From a virus, in the IMG/VR virus record IMGVR_UViG_3300037264_004382, positions 1 through 50,571 of that record: a stretch of DNA of 50,571 bases, one strand, 5' to 3'. Shown here in pieces: positions 39,401-46,226 of the stretch (the first letter of the stretch is position 1; every line of letters starts with the position of its first letter). A model generated the notes under the pieces. It had not been told where the DNA came from. It saw only the letters and a list, made by a program, of their open reading frames with translations, and ran no database searches. Both the position numbers and the translations under genes were made by a program.

Positions 39401-40748
39401 CATTCCACTTCTCGATAAGGTGCCTGTGGCTAAGTTCCTGAACCCCAGAATGGAGATGGCTAAGGAAAAGCCAAGGCTAGTGAAGGCCCTTCTCGGTGCT
39501 GCTAAAGATCTTAAGGTGGCCGAAGCTAAGACAGACCAAACTCGCCTTGACGTAAAGGCTGGAACAGCGACTAGGGCAGACCTAACAAGCGCTACAATCA
39601 CCGAGACATCTGCAAGAAAGGCCCATAAAGAGCTAAAAGGCTCCCTAAAGGAAATGCGAGAAAGGGGGGTAGTGCCAACCACTGAGCTTAACAACTTCAT
39701 GGCCACTTCTGCTATGTTGTTCGGCGCGGGACTGGCCTATAGGGATTGGAAGATCAAGAAGGATGGTGGGAAGGATACTGGAGAGGATTGGTTCCGGCCC
39801 AAGGTCATGGATGGAAGGTTCGACCTGCGCGCCGCCGCTGGCCCCTTTGGCTGGGCGATGATGCTTGGCGATGTGGTTGCCAGAAAGATCCACAAATCCG
39901 ATAAGTATGAAAGCTATCCAGGATTCAGCAACCTAGCCCAGGAAGCTGAGGCCGCTTCTGGCTCCCGCTTTGGCGGGTACACCCCCTCAGACCTCTGGAA
40001 CTCTATCAACTCTACCATTCAGGAAGGATCTTTTAAGGCAGGGGTAACAAAGCTCTCCCATGAAATTGGAAAGGGCTTTACCATGGGTGGGCCACTTATG
40101 GATCTTGCAAGGCAACTCGCCCAGAACACCAGGATCGAGGAGTCCATTATGCGGAGGGGGGACCTTCCACAAAGGGGGGATACCTCAGTGGTAAGTGGGT
40201 TCAAGAGGGGGCTAGAGTCGAATATCCCTGGAGCTAGGTCCGAGGCAGCTCCAGCCTTTTCACCCTTCTCGGGAAACCTTAAGGGCAGAGCTGGGGTGCT
40301 TCTTGGAAGAGAGCTTGCACCTCTCGAAAGGTTTGTCGAGAAGCACTATAAAAAGGTGGGGGATGTCACTAAGTTCTTGGTGGGTCCCACAGGGGATAAA
40401 GCGTATGACGCCGATGTCTACAGTGTGATCCGAGCGGAGGTGCCTGAAAGAATCCTCCCCATCATTAGCGACCCCGCATACACCGACGACGAGAAGATCC
40501 TCTTCGTCCAGAGAGAGATGGCAAACATCCGAGATGAAGCCACTGACTTTGCCAAGGCTCAGGCGATGGAGGATGGAAGACCCCTTCCTGAAAAGGTGGC
40601 TGGCACTATCAAAGAGACAGAACGTCGAAGAAGGCTAAGGGAGGATGGTGAGGATCTGTTCCCGAAGAAGCGACCTGAAAGTGACTATAAGATGAACAAG
40701 TTAGAGAAGGAAGACCTTACTGGCTATGTAATGGAGGAGGCTCCCTAA
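36408..40748 (+). CDS. Giant internal virion protein with HExxH metallopeptidase motif
   Basis: 1446 residues. A hydrophobic region spans about 130-180 (YAPALLLGGGPKIAAKAMATF). At H449-E450-M-V-H453 lies LHEMVHVADHKT, a zincin signature, in a domain with further His/Asp. After it come long helical, charged regions (residues 680-1290) with a coiled coil (KAHKELKGSLKEMRERG) and a hydrophobic stretch (MATSAMLFGAGLAYRDWK). The C-terminus is very charged. Size, position and composition fit an ejected protein of the T7 gp16 or N4 kind; a peptidase here would act on the envelope or on other virion proteins during entry. The SD is weak, so it may be coupled to 35319-36401. Confidence 0.7.
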   Translation: MGQITVTGKDGGVQTFDWASPQPPTIEEVEKLIAGGQGGYSFLEQLGGAANYAMDNKWEVAKGAWDAGKSMLSAPFEMGAIPLSAAGHAGLSAVGIPGESYGEQVENLPPGLLESAGKILTGPAGYAFPNVAKGLGKYAMNQLPYAPALLLGGGPKIAAKAMATFFAVTGIEAGSEQGQAAWANFEKEGLTPTTQDMIGQALGGSAMGAAGVAGLRQAFQKKRKPITPVVATPEEVTTPNQLVDEIEFTPPKVPIEKQIQERFDRELSKKGELSKKDPLPDLPEEFTGSETLSSKTPTPALPFFRGIIDRLTGNQVEKALKEFADSPDAAIITAWQRSVAWRIQQTLEASGLLVGQQGTRLRASKHELEYKARTYAYTRGVKVKYNPITIFAEMYRDATSLNTRQVDSHGRVSSTSGAKLPANYFEGVWATKEAFISDFIHRNIAVVLHEMVHVADHKTAHDMTGGGDRFAQLRSRFESVIKSDIYDRMVKDAHDLGIGEIFEEVRSVTRKVEPVGSKYLDRLFEGTEELPASGKGPRHVREGVPTPIEVGRGDDSAVLASKLPPEEKPLGGNRESLEMGEAPPTKKPPHVEREGPFSETSNSELEAQKQLFLGQVAKGHTEGGSADAISRIREEQAIRAAEALGGGVTQERALNIIDGVIAGRIDYTYKAIKEAALTLTGRAQKGPRTQRIINAVIADLETRGKKIGGNPEEGSISLQAITAPIRAVGSYGRALVTTPGETLRSTEQTMKTIDLASRASQLKTTLNNILYSKILSTQELVADVFKSGLGNKEAKSRMGARGKLWNILDKKSTIDLVSLFGDSLEALNPSLAGKLAKGGTSMEVGALQEITRQNLSKGNQERLWHLTGTGTKTGGNLTSTERVSQKLMMASLIHDRVSRVAQIYLHLKPFMDRVGVHSFEELKTLATQQKGNLDFESALQDAVSDSSNIALRRSYAAQAPTKWMKKGIEFLDRLPLAWIAMKYNNATFANGMMGLLESIPLLDKVPVAKFLNPRMEMAKEKPRLVKALLGAAKDLKVAEAKTDQTRLDVKAGTATRADLTSATITETSARKAHKELKGSLKEMRERGVVPTTELNNFMATSAMLFGAGLAYRDWKIKKDGGKDTGEDWFRPKVMDGRFDLRAAAGPFGWAMMLGDVVARKIHKSDKYESYPGFSNLAQEAEAASGSRFGGYTPSDLWNSINSTIQEGSFKAGVTKLSHEIGKGFTMGGPLMDLARQLAQNTRIEESIMRRGDLPQRGDTSVVSGFKRGLESNIPGARSEAAPAFSPFSGNLKGRAGVLLGRELAPLERFVEKHYKKVGDVTKFLVGPTGDKAYDADVYSVIRAEVPERILPIISDPAYTDDEKILFVQREMANIRDEATDFAKAQAMEDGRPLPEKVAGTIKETERRRRLREDGEDLFPKKRPESDYKMNKLEKEDLTGYVMEEAP

Positions 40749-40765
40749 GGAGCCCAAGTCCTTAG
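40745..40765. terminator. Palindrome at convergent gene ends
   Basis: CTAAGGA (40745-40751) and TCCTTAG (40759-40765) pair around GCCCAAG and contain the stop codons of both converging genes. Only 7 bp and no T-tract, so a weak bidirectional terminator at best. No other terminator separates the two arms. Confidence 0.3.
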
Positions 40766-41946
40766 TGCATCTCTCCAAGCGAAATCCCCTCCTTAGCGTC
40801 GGTCTCGACCATCAACCCCCCAAGCTGCGGCCACTGTCTCTCCATCGAGGCGCGAACAATTCCACCTGCCTCTTGACCACAGCCCATCTTCACCATAGTG
40901 GTGATCGCGTCATGGGTTGGGATGAGGAGCCAGAAAATCTTCCCGTGGAGCGGGTGGTTTGACAAATCCACGAGGCACTCCCTCAGCATAGCCGCGCAAG
41001 TGCCCTGAGGGAGGCAGGAGAGGGCCTCATTAGCCTCTTTCCCGAGAACCCACTTCTCTCCCTCCTTCCTAAAGACCTCGAAGAATGAAAGGGAATAGCC
41101 AAAGGGATTAGTGAGCTTGCCCTCTGTGTGAGCCATTAGTCTAACTGTCTCCTGCCACTTCTTTACCTTAGGTGCCATCTCCTCATAGATAAGGTCGAGC
41201 CTTTTAACCTCAGCCACACTCACACCCAGATCGAGGGCCATGTTATAAATACCTTGGCCATATGACCCACCGTGAATGCGCTTCTTCGCCCTAGCCCGCA
41301 CATCATTATGATTTGCCTTGAGCCACTCGATGAATTCAGGCAGCTTGGGGTCTTGTGGGTGAATCGGTTTAGGGATAATACCATCCCTATACAGAAGGTG
41401 GCTTGCAAATATGTCATGCACCCCCTTCCTCGCGGCTTCCATGTAGAGGGGATCCTCCGCGAAGTATCCTACTAGGAGGGCTTCTATTGCTTTCCAGTCA
41501 CGCTCCTGGAAAAACCATCCCTCCTCTGGGATTATAGTCGAGCGTACTGCCTGAGCTACTTCATAAGCGACTGACCCTGGCCCCTCCCTACCCTGAGGAA
41601 TGTTCATCACATTCGGGGCCTTTGAGGCCAGTCTTCCTGTTTTTACTATAGTATATCTGGGATGAAATCTACCGTCCCTCCCTACAAAGGTATCCTTAAA
41701 GGCCCCCACCCCATCTTTTAGGTCCTTCGCCTCCTTCAGGGCCTTGAGAACGGGGTCGGTGGGGAATTTATATCGAAGGCGATTGATAGCCTCTGCATTG
41801 ACAGTGGGCCTTTTGGTTTTTCTATGCTTGGGGACTTGATAGCCTTTTAGTTTGAGGTAGGCCTGGACATCCTTGGTGGAACCAGGATTGAAGGGGAGAG
41901 GGGTGGCCCATCTTTCCACCTCCACCATCTCAGAGGAGGAGGTCAC
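40762..41946 (-). CDS. Family A DNA polymerase, polymerase domain (C-terminal part of split gene)
   Basis: 394 residues, GTG start overlapping the previous stop (GTGA). FNPGSTKDVQAYL begins the thumb/finger region. TGRLASKAPNVMNIP is the classical TGRLSSxxPNLQNIP-like motif. Motif A is RDWKAIEALL (catalytic D150). Motif B is R217-x3-K221 ... SYG230. Motif C is IPTHDAI (D346), where the usual Glu after HD is Ala. It lacks the exonuclease domain, which is in 42438-44012. Both catalytic aspartates are present, so polymerase activity is plausible. Family A phage enzymes with HDS or HDA are known to me, so the missing Glu is not proof of inactivation. Confidence 0.85.
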   Translation of the reverse strand: MTSSSEMVEVERWATPLPFNPGSTKDVQAYLKLKGYQVPKHRKTKRPTVNAEAINRLRYKFPTDPVLKALKEAKDLKDGVGAFKDTFVGRDGRFHPRYTIVKTGRLASKAPNVMNIPQGREGPGSVAYEVAQAVRSTIIPEEGWFFQERDWKAIEALLVGYFAEDPLYMEAARKGVHDIFASHLLYRDGIIPKPIHPQDPKLPEFIEWLKANHNDVRARAKKRIHGGSYGQGIYNMALDLGVSVAEVKRLDLIYEEMAPKVKKWQETVRLMAHTEGKLTNPFGYSLSFFEVFRKEGEKWVLGKEANEALSCLPQGTCAAMLRECLVDLSNHPLHGKIFWLLIPTHDAITTMVKMGCGQEAGGIVRASMERQWPQLGGLMVETDAKEGISLGEMH

Positions 41947-42098
41947 TTGGGGGCCTGATTTAGGGTAAGGGCTATGTCTGCTACTATGAGCCAGTCCTCT
42001 CGATAGAAGGCCTTGAGGAGGTCCTGCTTAAGCCCCGAGCGACCCCTATCTAGATGCTCCCTCGCTAGTCCATAGGAGACAAACTCCTCTGCGTTCAT
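41943..42098 (-). CDS. 51-residue hypothetical helical protein between polymerase halves
   Basis: ATG 42098-42096; the region upstream lacks a clear SD but it begins 5 nt after the stop of 42103-42315. The product is helical (EEFVSYGLAREHLDRGRSGL and LLKAFYREDWLIVADIALTL). Its stop overlaps the GTG of the polymerase gene. It is the last of three small ORFs in the break between the polymerase parts. Function unknown; it could support assembly of the two halves. Confidence 0.5.
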   Translation of the reverse strand: MNAEEFVSYGLAREHLDRGRSGLKQDLLKAFYREDWLIVADIALTLNQAPK

Positions 42099-42102
42099 GT
42101 CG

Positions 42103-42315
42103 CTAGGACTCTTTGACAACCTTCCCCCCTTTAGCGTCTACTAAGGTAGACACCTCCATCTTCGCATCACTTACCTGTACCATGTAGGTGCATTTGCATT
42201 TTTTACAAATCGCCCCCACATGTGGGTAACCATCGAGGATGTAGACATCCATGGCCAGCTCCGTTATTGGAACATGACCAACCTTATGACAATCAAAGCC
42301 CATGGACTTAGACAT
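42103..42315 (-). CDS. Small Cys-containing hypothetical protein between polymerase halves
   Basis: 70 residues, ATG at 42315 overlapping the end of 42308-42466. FDCHKVGH near the start and CKKCKC in the middle provide Cys and His for a zinc site, followed by a beta-like, Lys-rich C-terminus. Second of the three ORFs in the polymerase break. Not recognised. Confidence 0.55.
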   Translation of the reverse strand: MSKSMGFDCHKVGHVPITELAMDVYILDGYPHVGAICKKCKCTYMVQVSDAKMEVSTLVDAKGGKVVKES

Positions 42316-42466
42316 ACTTGGTCACCTTAATCATCTCCGCCTCTTTACCCCCAACAGAGCAGTGGGACAACTTGTTAGGACTCTGGTGTAGATAGAGGAG
42401 CCCTTTTACCTTCTCTTCTCCAACATACTCGATAATCTCATAGCATACTGGGCACTTTAGGATCAT
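42308..42466 (-). CDS. 52-residue zinc-ribbon-like protein overlapping the polymerase N-terminal gene
   Basis: ATG at 42466-42464 with AAGGAAGAGGA just upstream, an excellent SD inside the C-terminal codons of 42438-44012. CPVCYEIIEYVG and LLYLHQSPNKLSHCSVG supply CxxC, His and Cys. First of the three small ORFs in the polymerase break. Overlap of 29 nt with the upstream gene suggests coupled translation. Confidence 0.55.
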   Translation of the reverse strand: MILKCPVCYEIIEYVGEEKVKGLLYLHQSPNKLSHCSVGGKEAEMIKVTKYV

Positions 42467-44012
42467 TCCTCTTCCTTTCCTTTTTCACCTTAGGGTGACA
42501 CTCACACTTGAAGGACTTAGGGCGGGCCTTAGTGTGAGCGCAGACACAAGCAACCAACCCCTTTTCATAATCACCACACGTGAAACAATGCTTATGCTTC
42601 ACCTTCTCCATGACCTTCACCTTCACCATGGTGTTCACATCAAGGCCCCTCTTTATTAGTGTCTCTTCGGAGAGCTTATAGACCTTGAGCTTTCTCGCCT
42701 TGAGTGGTATAAGAGGCGCAAGCTCCGCGAGCTTTTCCTGATACCTCGCCTCAAACCTCCCCCTTGCCTCCACTCGCTTTTCCTGACTCACTTGGATGCC
42801 CCTTCTAGTCATTGCCTTGAGCACTTGGGTTAGCTGAATGAAGTGCTTATCAAAGACCCCCCATCGGCCCTGCTCTTCTAAAACTTTCTTGGTTCTAGCC
42901 AGAACTCGCCACAGTACATCACTGTCGGCCGCGCTGTACCACTCTGGCTCCGACTTGCTCGATAGCTTCCACGCTGGCATATCTGGACAGTCAAAGGTGG
43001 CTGCGTATTTGAGTCCCATTGGCAGGGCCGGTTCCCTGAAGTGCCAAGCATCCATTCCGTCGATGAGTGGTCCATTTATCTCACACCCATTCGCTTCTAG
43101 ACGGGGGCAGTCGAAGTGTTGGTTCCAGACGGCTTTCTCCCCTGAAGAAGCCAGTGCAAGACGTGCATAGTCTGAGAAAGGGGGGCACCATGGAAAGGTA
43201 ATCGCCTCTCCAGAACAGTACGAAAACGAGATTCTATTGATCGTGTAGGAAGGGTCATCTTCTAGATTTATCTCCTCGACCTCAGGATCTATGAGGTCAT
43301 CCTTGAACATACTAGAATGGGGGGTCTCGATATCGAATGCGAGAGTTATTGTGGGGTCTTTCTTTAGGGTCTCTAGGTATTCTTGCACCCACTTCTCCAC
43401 CTCCATGGGGGAGGGCCGGAGGATGTAATGCTTTTCTAGGACAGGCACCCCGCAGCGTGCTACATATAGGGCTCGCTTGAGATCATTCTGCCACACCCTG
43501 GCAAGGTGAAAATTGCCCCTCATAATATAGGAAGGGTGGTAAGTGGGGATCACCGGTCCCCACTTGCTCTGAAAAATGTAGCCCCTCAGCTTCTCAATTC
43601 CCCACTCACCAGTGAACCACCTTAAAGGTTGGTTCCCCAGTGTGAGAATGACCTTCGGCTTCCATCTTTCGAGGAGTCCCTCAAGGTGTGGTCTACAGTG
43701 GTTAATGGCCCCAAGCTCATAGGGTGCTCCGGTGAGGTGGTTATCAGGGGGTCGGCAGGAGAGGACATTGGCGAGGGCGAACTGGCTCCTCTCAAGGAGG
43801 AATCCCGTGTCTGGGTCCCTTGTTCTTTCGAGCATCCTGGTAAAGACCTTACCAGCGCCTCCCACGAGTATGTCCCCAGCCGCCGCCTCCTCCTCTCCGA
43901 GGGCCTCCGCGACAATAACAACCCCAAGCTTAGGGTCGCCACGGCCCACAACATAACCTGTAGGCTTATAAGAAATAAGTGGGCAAGTCTTGCAAAGAAG
44001 TCCACTAGACAA
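42438..44012 (-). CDS. Uracil-DNA glycosylase/3'-5' exonuclease fusion (N-terminal part of split family A polymerase)
   Basis: 524 residues, TTG start. Residues 1-180 are a family 4-like UDG: C7, C10, C86 and C106 match the four 4Fe-4S ligands, EALGEEEAAAGDILVGGAG the first active-site block, TYHPSYIMRG the last. Residues 222-375 are a DnaQ-like exonuclease: DIE (D227, E229), NQHFD (N297, D301) and YSAAD (Y359, D363). Residues 376-470 hold the start of the polymerase region, with AMTRRGIQVS. The tail (C476, C479, C489, C491, C503, C505) is a zinc-ribbon-like insert. UDG-polymerase fusions are known for SPO1-type phages; here the polymerase core is on a separate gene. Confidence 0.82.
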   Translation of the reverse strand: MSSGLLCKTCPLISYKPTGYVVGRGDPKLGVVIVAEALGEEEAAAGDILVGGAGKVFTRMLERTRDPDTGFLLERSQFALANVLSCRPPDNHLTGAPYELGAINHCRPHLEGLLERWKPKVILTLGNQPLRWFTGEWGIEKLRGYIFQSKWGPVIPTYHPSYIMRGNFHLARVWQNDLKRALYVARCGVPVLEKHYILRPSPMEVEKWVQEYLETLKKDPTITLAFDIETPHSSMFKDDLIDPEVEEINLEDDPSYTINRISFSYCSGEAITFPWCPPFSDYARLALASSGEKAVWNQHFDCPRLEANGCEINGPLIDGMDAWHFREPALPMGLKYAATFDCPDMPAWKLSSKSEPEWYSAADSDVLWRVLARTKKVLEEQGRWGVFDKHFIQLTQVLKAMTRRGIQVSQEKRVEARGRFEARYQEKLAELAPLIPLKARKLKVYKLSEETLIKRGLDVNTMVKVKVMEKVKHKHCFTCGDYEKGLVACVCAHTKARPKSFKCECHPKVKKERKRNDPKVPSML

Positions 44013-44076
44013 GAAATACCCAGCTTATTATGCAGTATGCAACTATGGCTAGGATGATGAGCCTGGCGGTGGTCAC
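44005..44076 (-). CDS. 23-residue transmembrane peptide
   Basis: GTG at 44076-44074 with GGAGGTAAAGG upstream, a strong SD for such a short frame. The product (TTARLIILAIVAYCIISWVF) is one membrane span with an Arg at the N-terminal side. Its stop overlaps the start region of the UDG fusion gene. Could be a tiny membrane effector or a leader that couples translation. Confidence 0.4.
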   Translation of the reverse strand: MTTARLIILAIVAYCIISWVFLV

Positions 44077-44089
44077 CCCTTTACCTCCA

Positions 44090-44521
44090 TTAGTTAGTCC
44101 TACTGGCTAGATAAAGCGTCGCACAGCGATTTGCGTCCGCCTCCAATAAGTGTCTCCTTCCAGGTGTCAAATCAATGTGGCTCTTTAGGTCTACAACATG
44201 TCGTAAATGACAAGCCTCATGGACTGCTACCAGCCTACGAATCGGGGGTGGCACTGAGAGGAGGGCGCGCCAGTCTACCCTAACTACAAAGCACCCCTTC
44301 ATCCCAAAGATGGTAAGGGCCAGAGCCCTTTCGCCAGAAACCGATAACCCAAGGTCTGATATATCCAACACTACGCATGTGCCAGGAGCAGTGACAGCCT
44401 GCACCTCGAAGTAGTCCTCCTTAAATTGCTCAACCACCTCATTATAAGCCGCGCCTTTCGACTCCATTTTCATCCATCCAGGATTAACCTGAAGCAGTAG
44501 CATCAAAACTAAAGCTTGCAA
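44090..44521 (-). CDS. Secreted-type HExxH metalloprotein
   Basis: 143 residues. TTG at 44521 is supported by AAGGAG 6 nt upstream and overlaps the end of 44509-45372. The first 14 residues (QALVLMLLLQVNPG) resemble a short signal sequence. VAVHEACHLRHVVD contains HExxH (H101, E102, H105), and LLEADANRCA about 25 residues on provides E or D as third ligand, the gluzincin-like arrangement. Likely a small zinc peptidase acting at or outside the inner membrane. Family not named. Confidence 0.6.
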   Translation of the reverse strand: MQALVLMLLLQVNPGWMKMESKGAAYNEVVEQFKEDYFEVQAVTAPGTCVVLDISDLGLSVSGERALALTIFGMKGCFVVRVDWRALLSVPPPIRRLVAVHEACHLRHVVDLKSHIDLTPGRRHLLEADANRCATLYLASRTN

Positions 44522-45372
44522 GCGAGGGCTCCTTTTGTGAGAACTTCCTTAGCTAAGGCGTGGTATTCCCTAGCTCCAGACCATCTCTCCCAACTGAAGA
44601 AATTCATCCCTATCACCCTTTTGTTGTCCTTACACATATCATAAATAGGCTGTTGAAGGTCTACTAGGGTCTTGACTGCTTGCCGCCAGGGGGCTGAGTC
44701 AGGCTCTAGATAGGGACCCTGCCAGCGCCTTATGTCAGGGTGGCCAATACCCCTCCACTCATAATTTCTAGAGTATGCCATTGGTATTACTACCGCCAAC
44801 TTGCGTGCCCTTTCTACCTCCCCCAAAGCCCTGCCTAGATACTTCTCCATGGCAGCCACATTATAGGGGGAATTATGATCACCTGGGGGCTTGATATAGG
44901 CCTCGACGCCAATCCAATCCGCTGAATCATATGGTCGTATCTTGCCGGGCTTTACTGGAAACTGGTCGGTGCTATAGACAATACCAATGGGCTTTATGCC
45001 AAAGCCCGTGCGGCGCATCGACTGTCTAATAGCCCTAAGCTGAGAAGTGGTAGCACTTAGATTCCACTTTGGCTCGTCGGCACCCTCCACGAGATCGACA
45101 TTATCCTTAAATGGAAGAAGCTTCTTAAAGACATCATCAATCGGCGTTGGCCATGTCATGTCTATGTTGAGGTGGATTCTCCTTCCTGCCTCTACTGCAC
45201 GTTGACAGGAGGCCTGGAGGCCGGGGAGCCAAACCTCAGGCGGGTCGTCGGCGTTCTTCGCATATCTCCAACACCAAGCGTAATGGGTGTTTGAAGACTT
45301 TGCTATCTCCCTAGTCTTATTTCCATACCTCTGAGAGTCATCAAAGTAAAAACCAACATTCATTCTAGCCAC
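44509..45372 (-). CDS. TIM-barrel glycoside-hydrolase-like protein
   Basis: 287 residues; GTG at 45372 has GGAGG 7 nt upstream and overlaps the exonuclease stop. Strand-helix alternation with acidic or catalytic-looking ends: NVGFYFDDSQ, RRIHLNIDMTWP, VDLVEGADEPKWN (E in strand 4 position), KPIGIVYSTD, ADWIGVEAYI, LAVVIPMAYSRN, GMNFFSWERWSG. This is the layout of GH-type barrels. No signal peptide. It could cut a host polysaccharide on lysis or sit as an inactive scaffold. Family cannot be fixed by eye. Confidence 0.55.
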   Translation of the reverse strand: MARMNVGFYFDDSQRYGNKTREIAKSSNTHYAWCWRYAKNADDPPEVWLPGLQASCQRAVEAGRRIHLNIDMTWPTPIDDVFKKLLPFKDNVDLVEGADEPKWNLSATTSQLRAIRQSMRRTGFGIKPIGIVYSTDQFPVKPGKIRPYDSADWIGVEAYIKPPGDHNSPYNVAAMEKYLGRALGEVERARKLAVVIPMAYSRNYEWRGIGHPDIRRWQGPYLEPDSAPWRQAVKTLVDLQQPIYDMCKDNKRVIGMNFFSWERWSGAREYHALAKEVLTKGALACKL

Positions 45373-46067
45373 TTCTCTACCTCCTTGATGGTCCTAGTAT
45401 CCCACCCAGCACAGTCTCTACACTGTACCCTTCTTTGTTGGCCCTTTAGTTTGGAGACTGCCAGTCCCCTGGATTGAAGTCTAGAAGAATTGCAAAACCT
45501 ACAATGCCCAAGGTCAAAGCCGACCCTGTGGTGAGTTCGCATGAGTGGCCGCAACCTGAGATAAAGCTCCTCCAACACGAGAACATCCGCCTCGCAGTGG
45601 TCTATTATGTACTTAATAGAGGGTCTATGCCCAGTGGCTGCACGCTTCCAAATCCTTCCCTCTACTGGTGTCTTCTCGTTGGAGAGCCCAAGAAAGTATG
45701 CGGTGTTTTGTAGGCTCTTTCGTGAGAGACGAAAGTTCGACTTCACCGTGAAGTATGGATCTTGAACAGGGATGTTAGGGGGAACCGGGAGCCCATGCTC
45801 CATTATCTTCGCCATTAGATAAGGCTTATCGAATAAGACCCCGTTGTATGCTACTGTAAGATCCGCACTTACATACACCTTGAGAAAATCCCTTACTAGT
45901 TGACGGTCATTCCACGGTTGGGTGGCAAAGACCGGGTAATCGGCTATAGAGAGAACCGTCACCACCTTTTCGCCTAGCCACTTGAACCCCACCGCTAAAA
46001 GTGTACCAAAGTCTGCGTCTAGATTTGAGGTTTCTATGTCCCATATAAGGATCCTTTTATTGATCAT
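45360..46067 (-). CDS. DnaQ/RNase H-like 3'-5' exonuclease with C-terminal zinc ribbon
   Basis: 235 residues from the ATG encoding MINKRILIWDIET, which has GGAAGGGG upstream; a longer frame from 46103 lies in the preceding gene. ILIWDIETSNLDADFG is ExoI, VAYNGVLFDKPYL is ExoII, HCEADVLVLEELY ends with the last acidic residue. CRFCNSS and CRDCAGW at the C-terminus form a zinc ribbon. Resembles YprB-type exonucleases. A second exonuclease beside the one in the split polymerase; it may serve recombination or repair. Confidence 0.75.
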   Translation of the reverse strand: MINKRILIWDIETSNLDADFGTLLAVGFKWLGEKVVTVLSIADYPVFATQPWNDRQLVRDFLKVYVSADLTVAYNGVLFDKPYLMAKIMEHGLPVPPNIPVQDPYFTVKSNFRLSRKSLQNTAYFLGLSNEKTPVEGRIWKRAATGHRPSIKYIIDHCEADVLVLEELYLRLRPLMRTHHRVGFDLGHCRFCNSSRLQSRGLAVSKLKGQQRRVQCRDCAGWDTRTIKEVEKWLE

Positions 46068-46215
46068 CAGGCCCCTTCCATGTAAGAGGGTCATCGTTAC
46101 CATCTACGAACCTGTTCTCATATGATTCGCACAGTGAACAGGTTTCACTTAGGGCAAATCCATACCCACGTTCAAAGGGATCACCACAGTTGACACACGT
46201 TCCAACTCCAGTCAT
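46057..46215 (-). CDS. 52-residue zinc-ribbon protein
   Basis: ATG at 46215-46213 with AGGAAGG 4-5 nt upstream. TCVNCGDPFERGYGFALSETCSLCESYENRF has two CxxC pairs about 20 residues apart, a classic zinc ribbon. The frame overlaps the start of the exonuclease by 11 nt. Too short for the usual gene callers, but the SD, motif and coupling support it. Confidence 0.65.
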   Translation of the reverse strand: MTGVGTCVNCGDPFERGYGFALSETCSLCESYENRFVDGNDDPLTWKGPDDQ

Positions 46216-46226
46216 GAACCTTCCTT

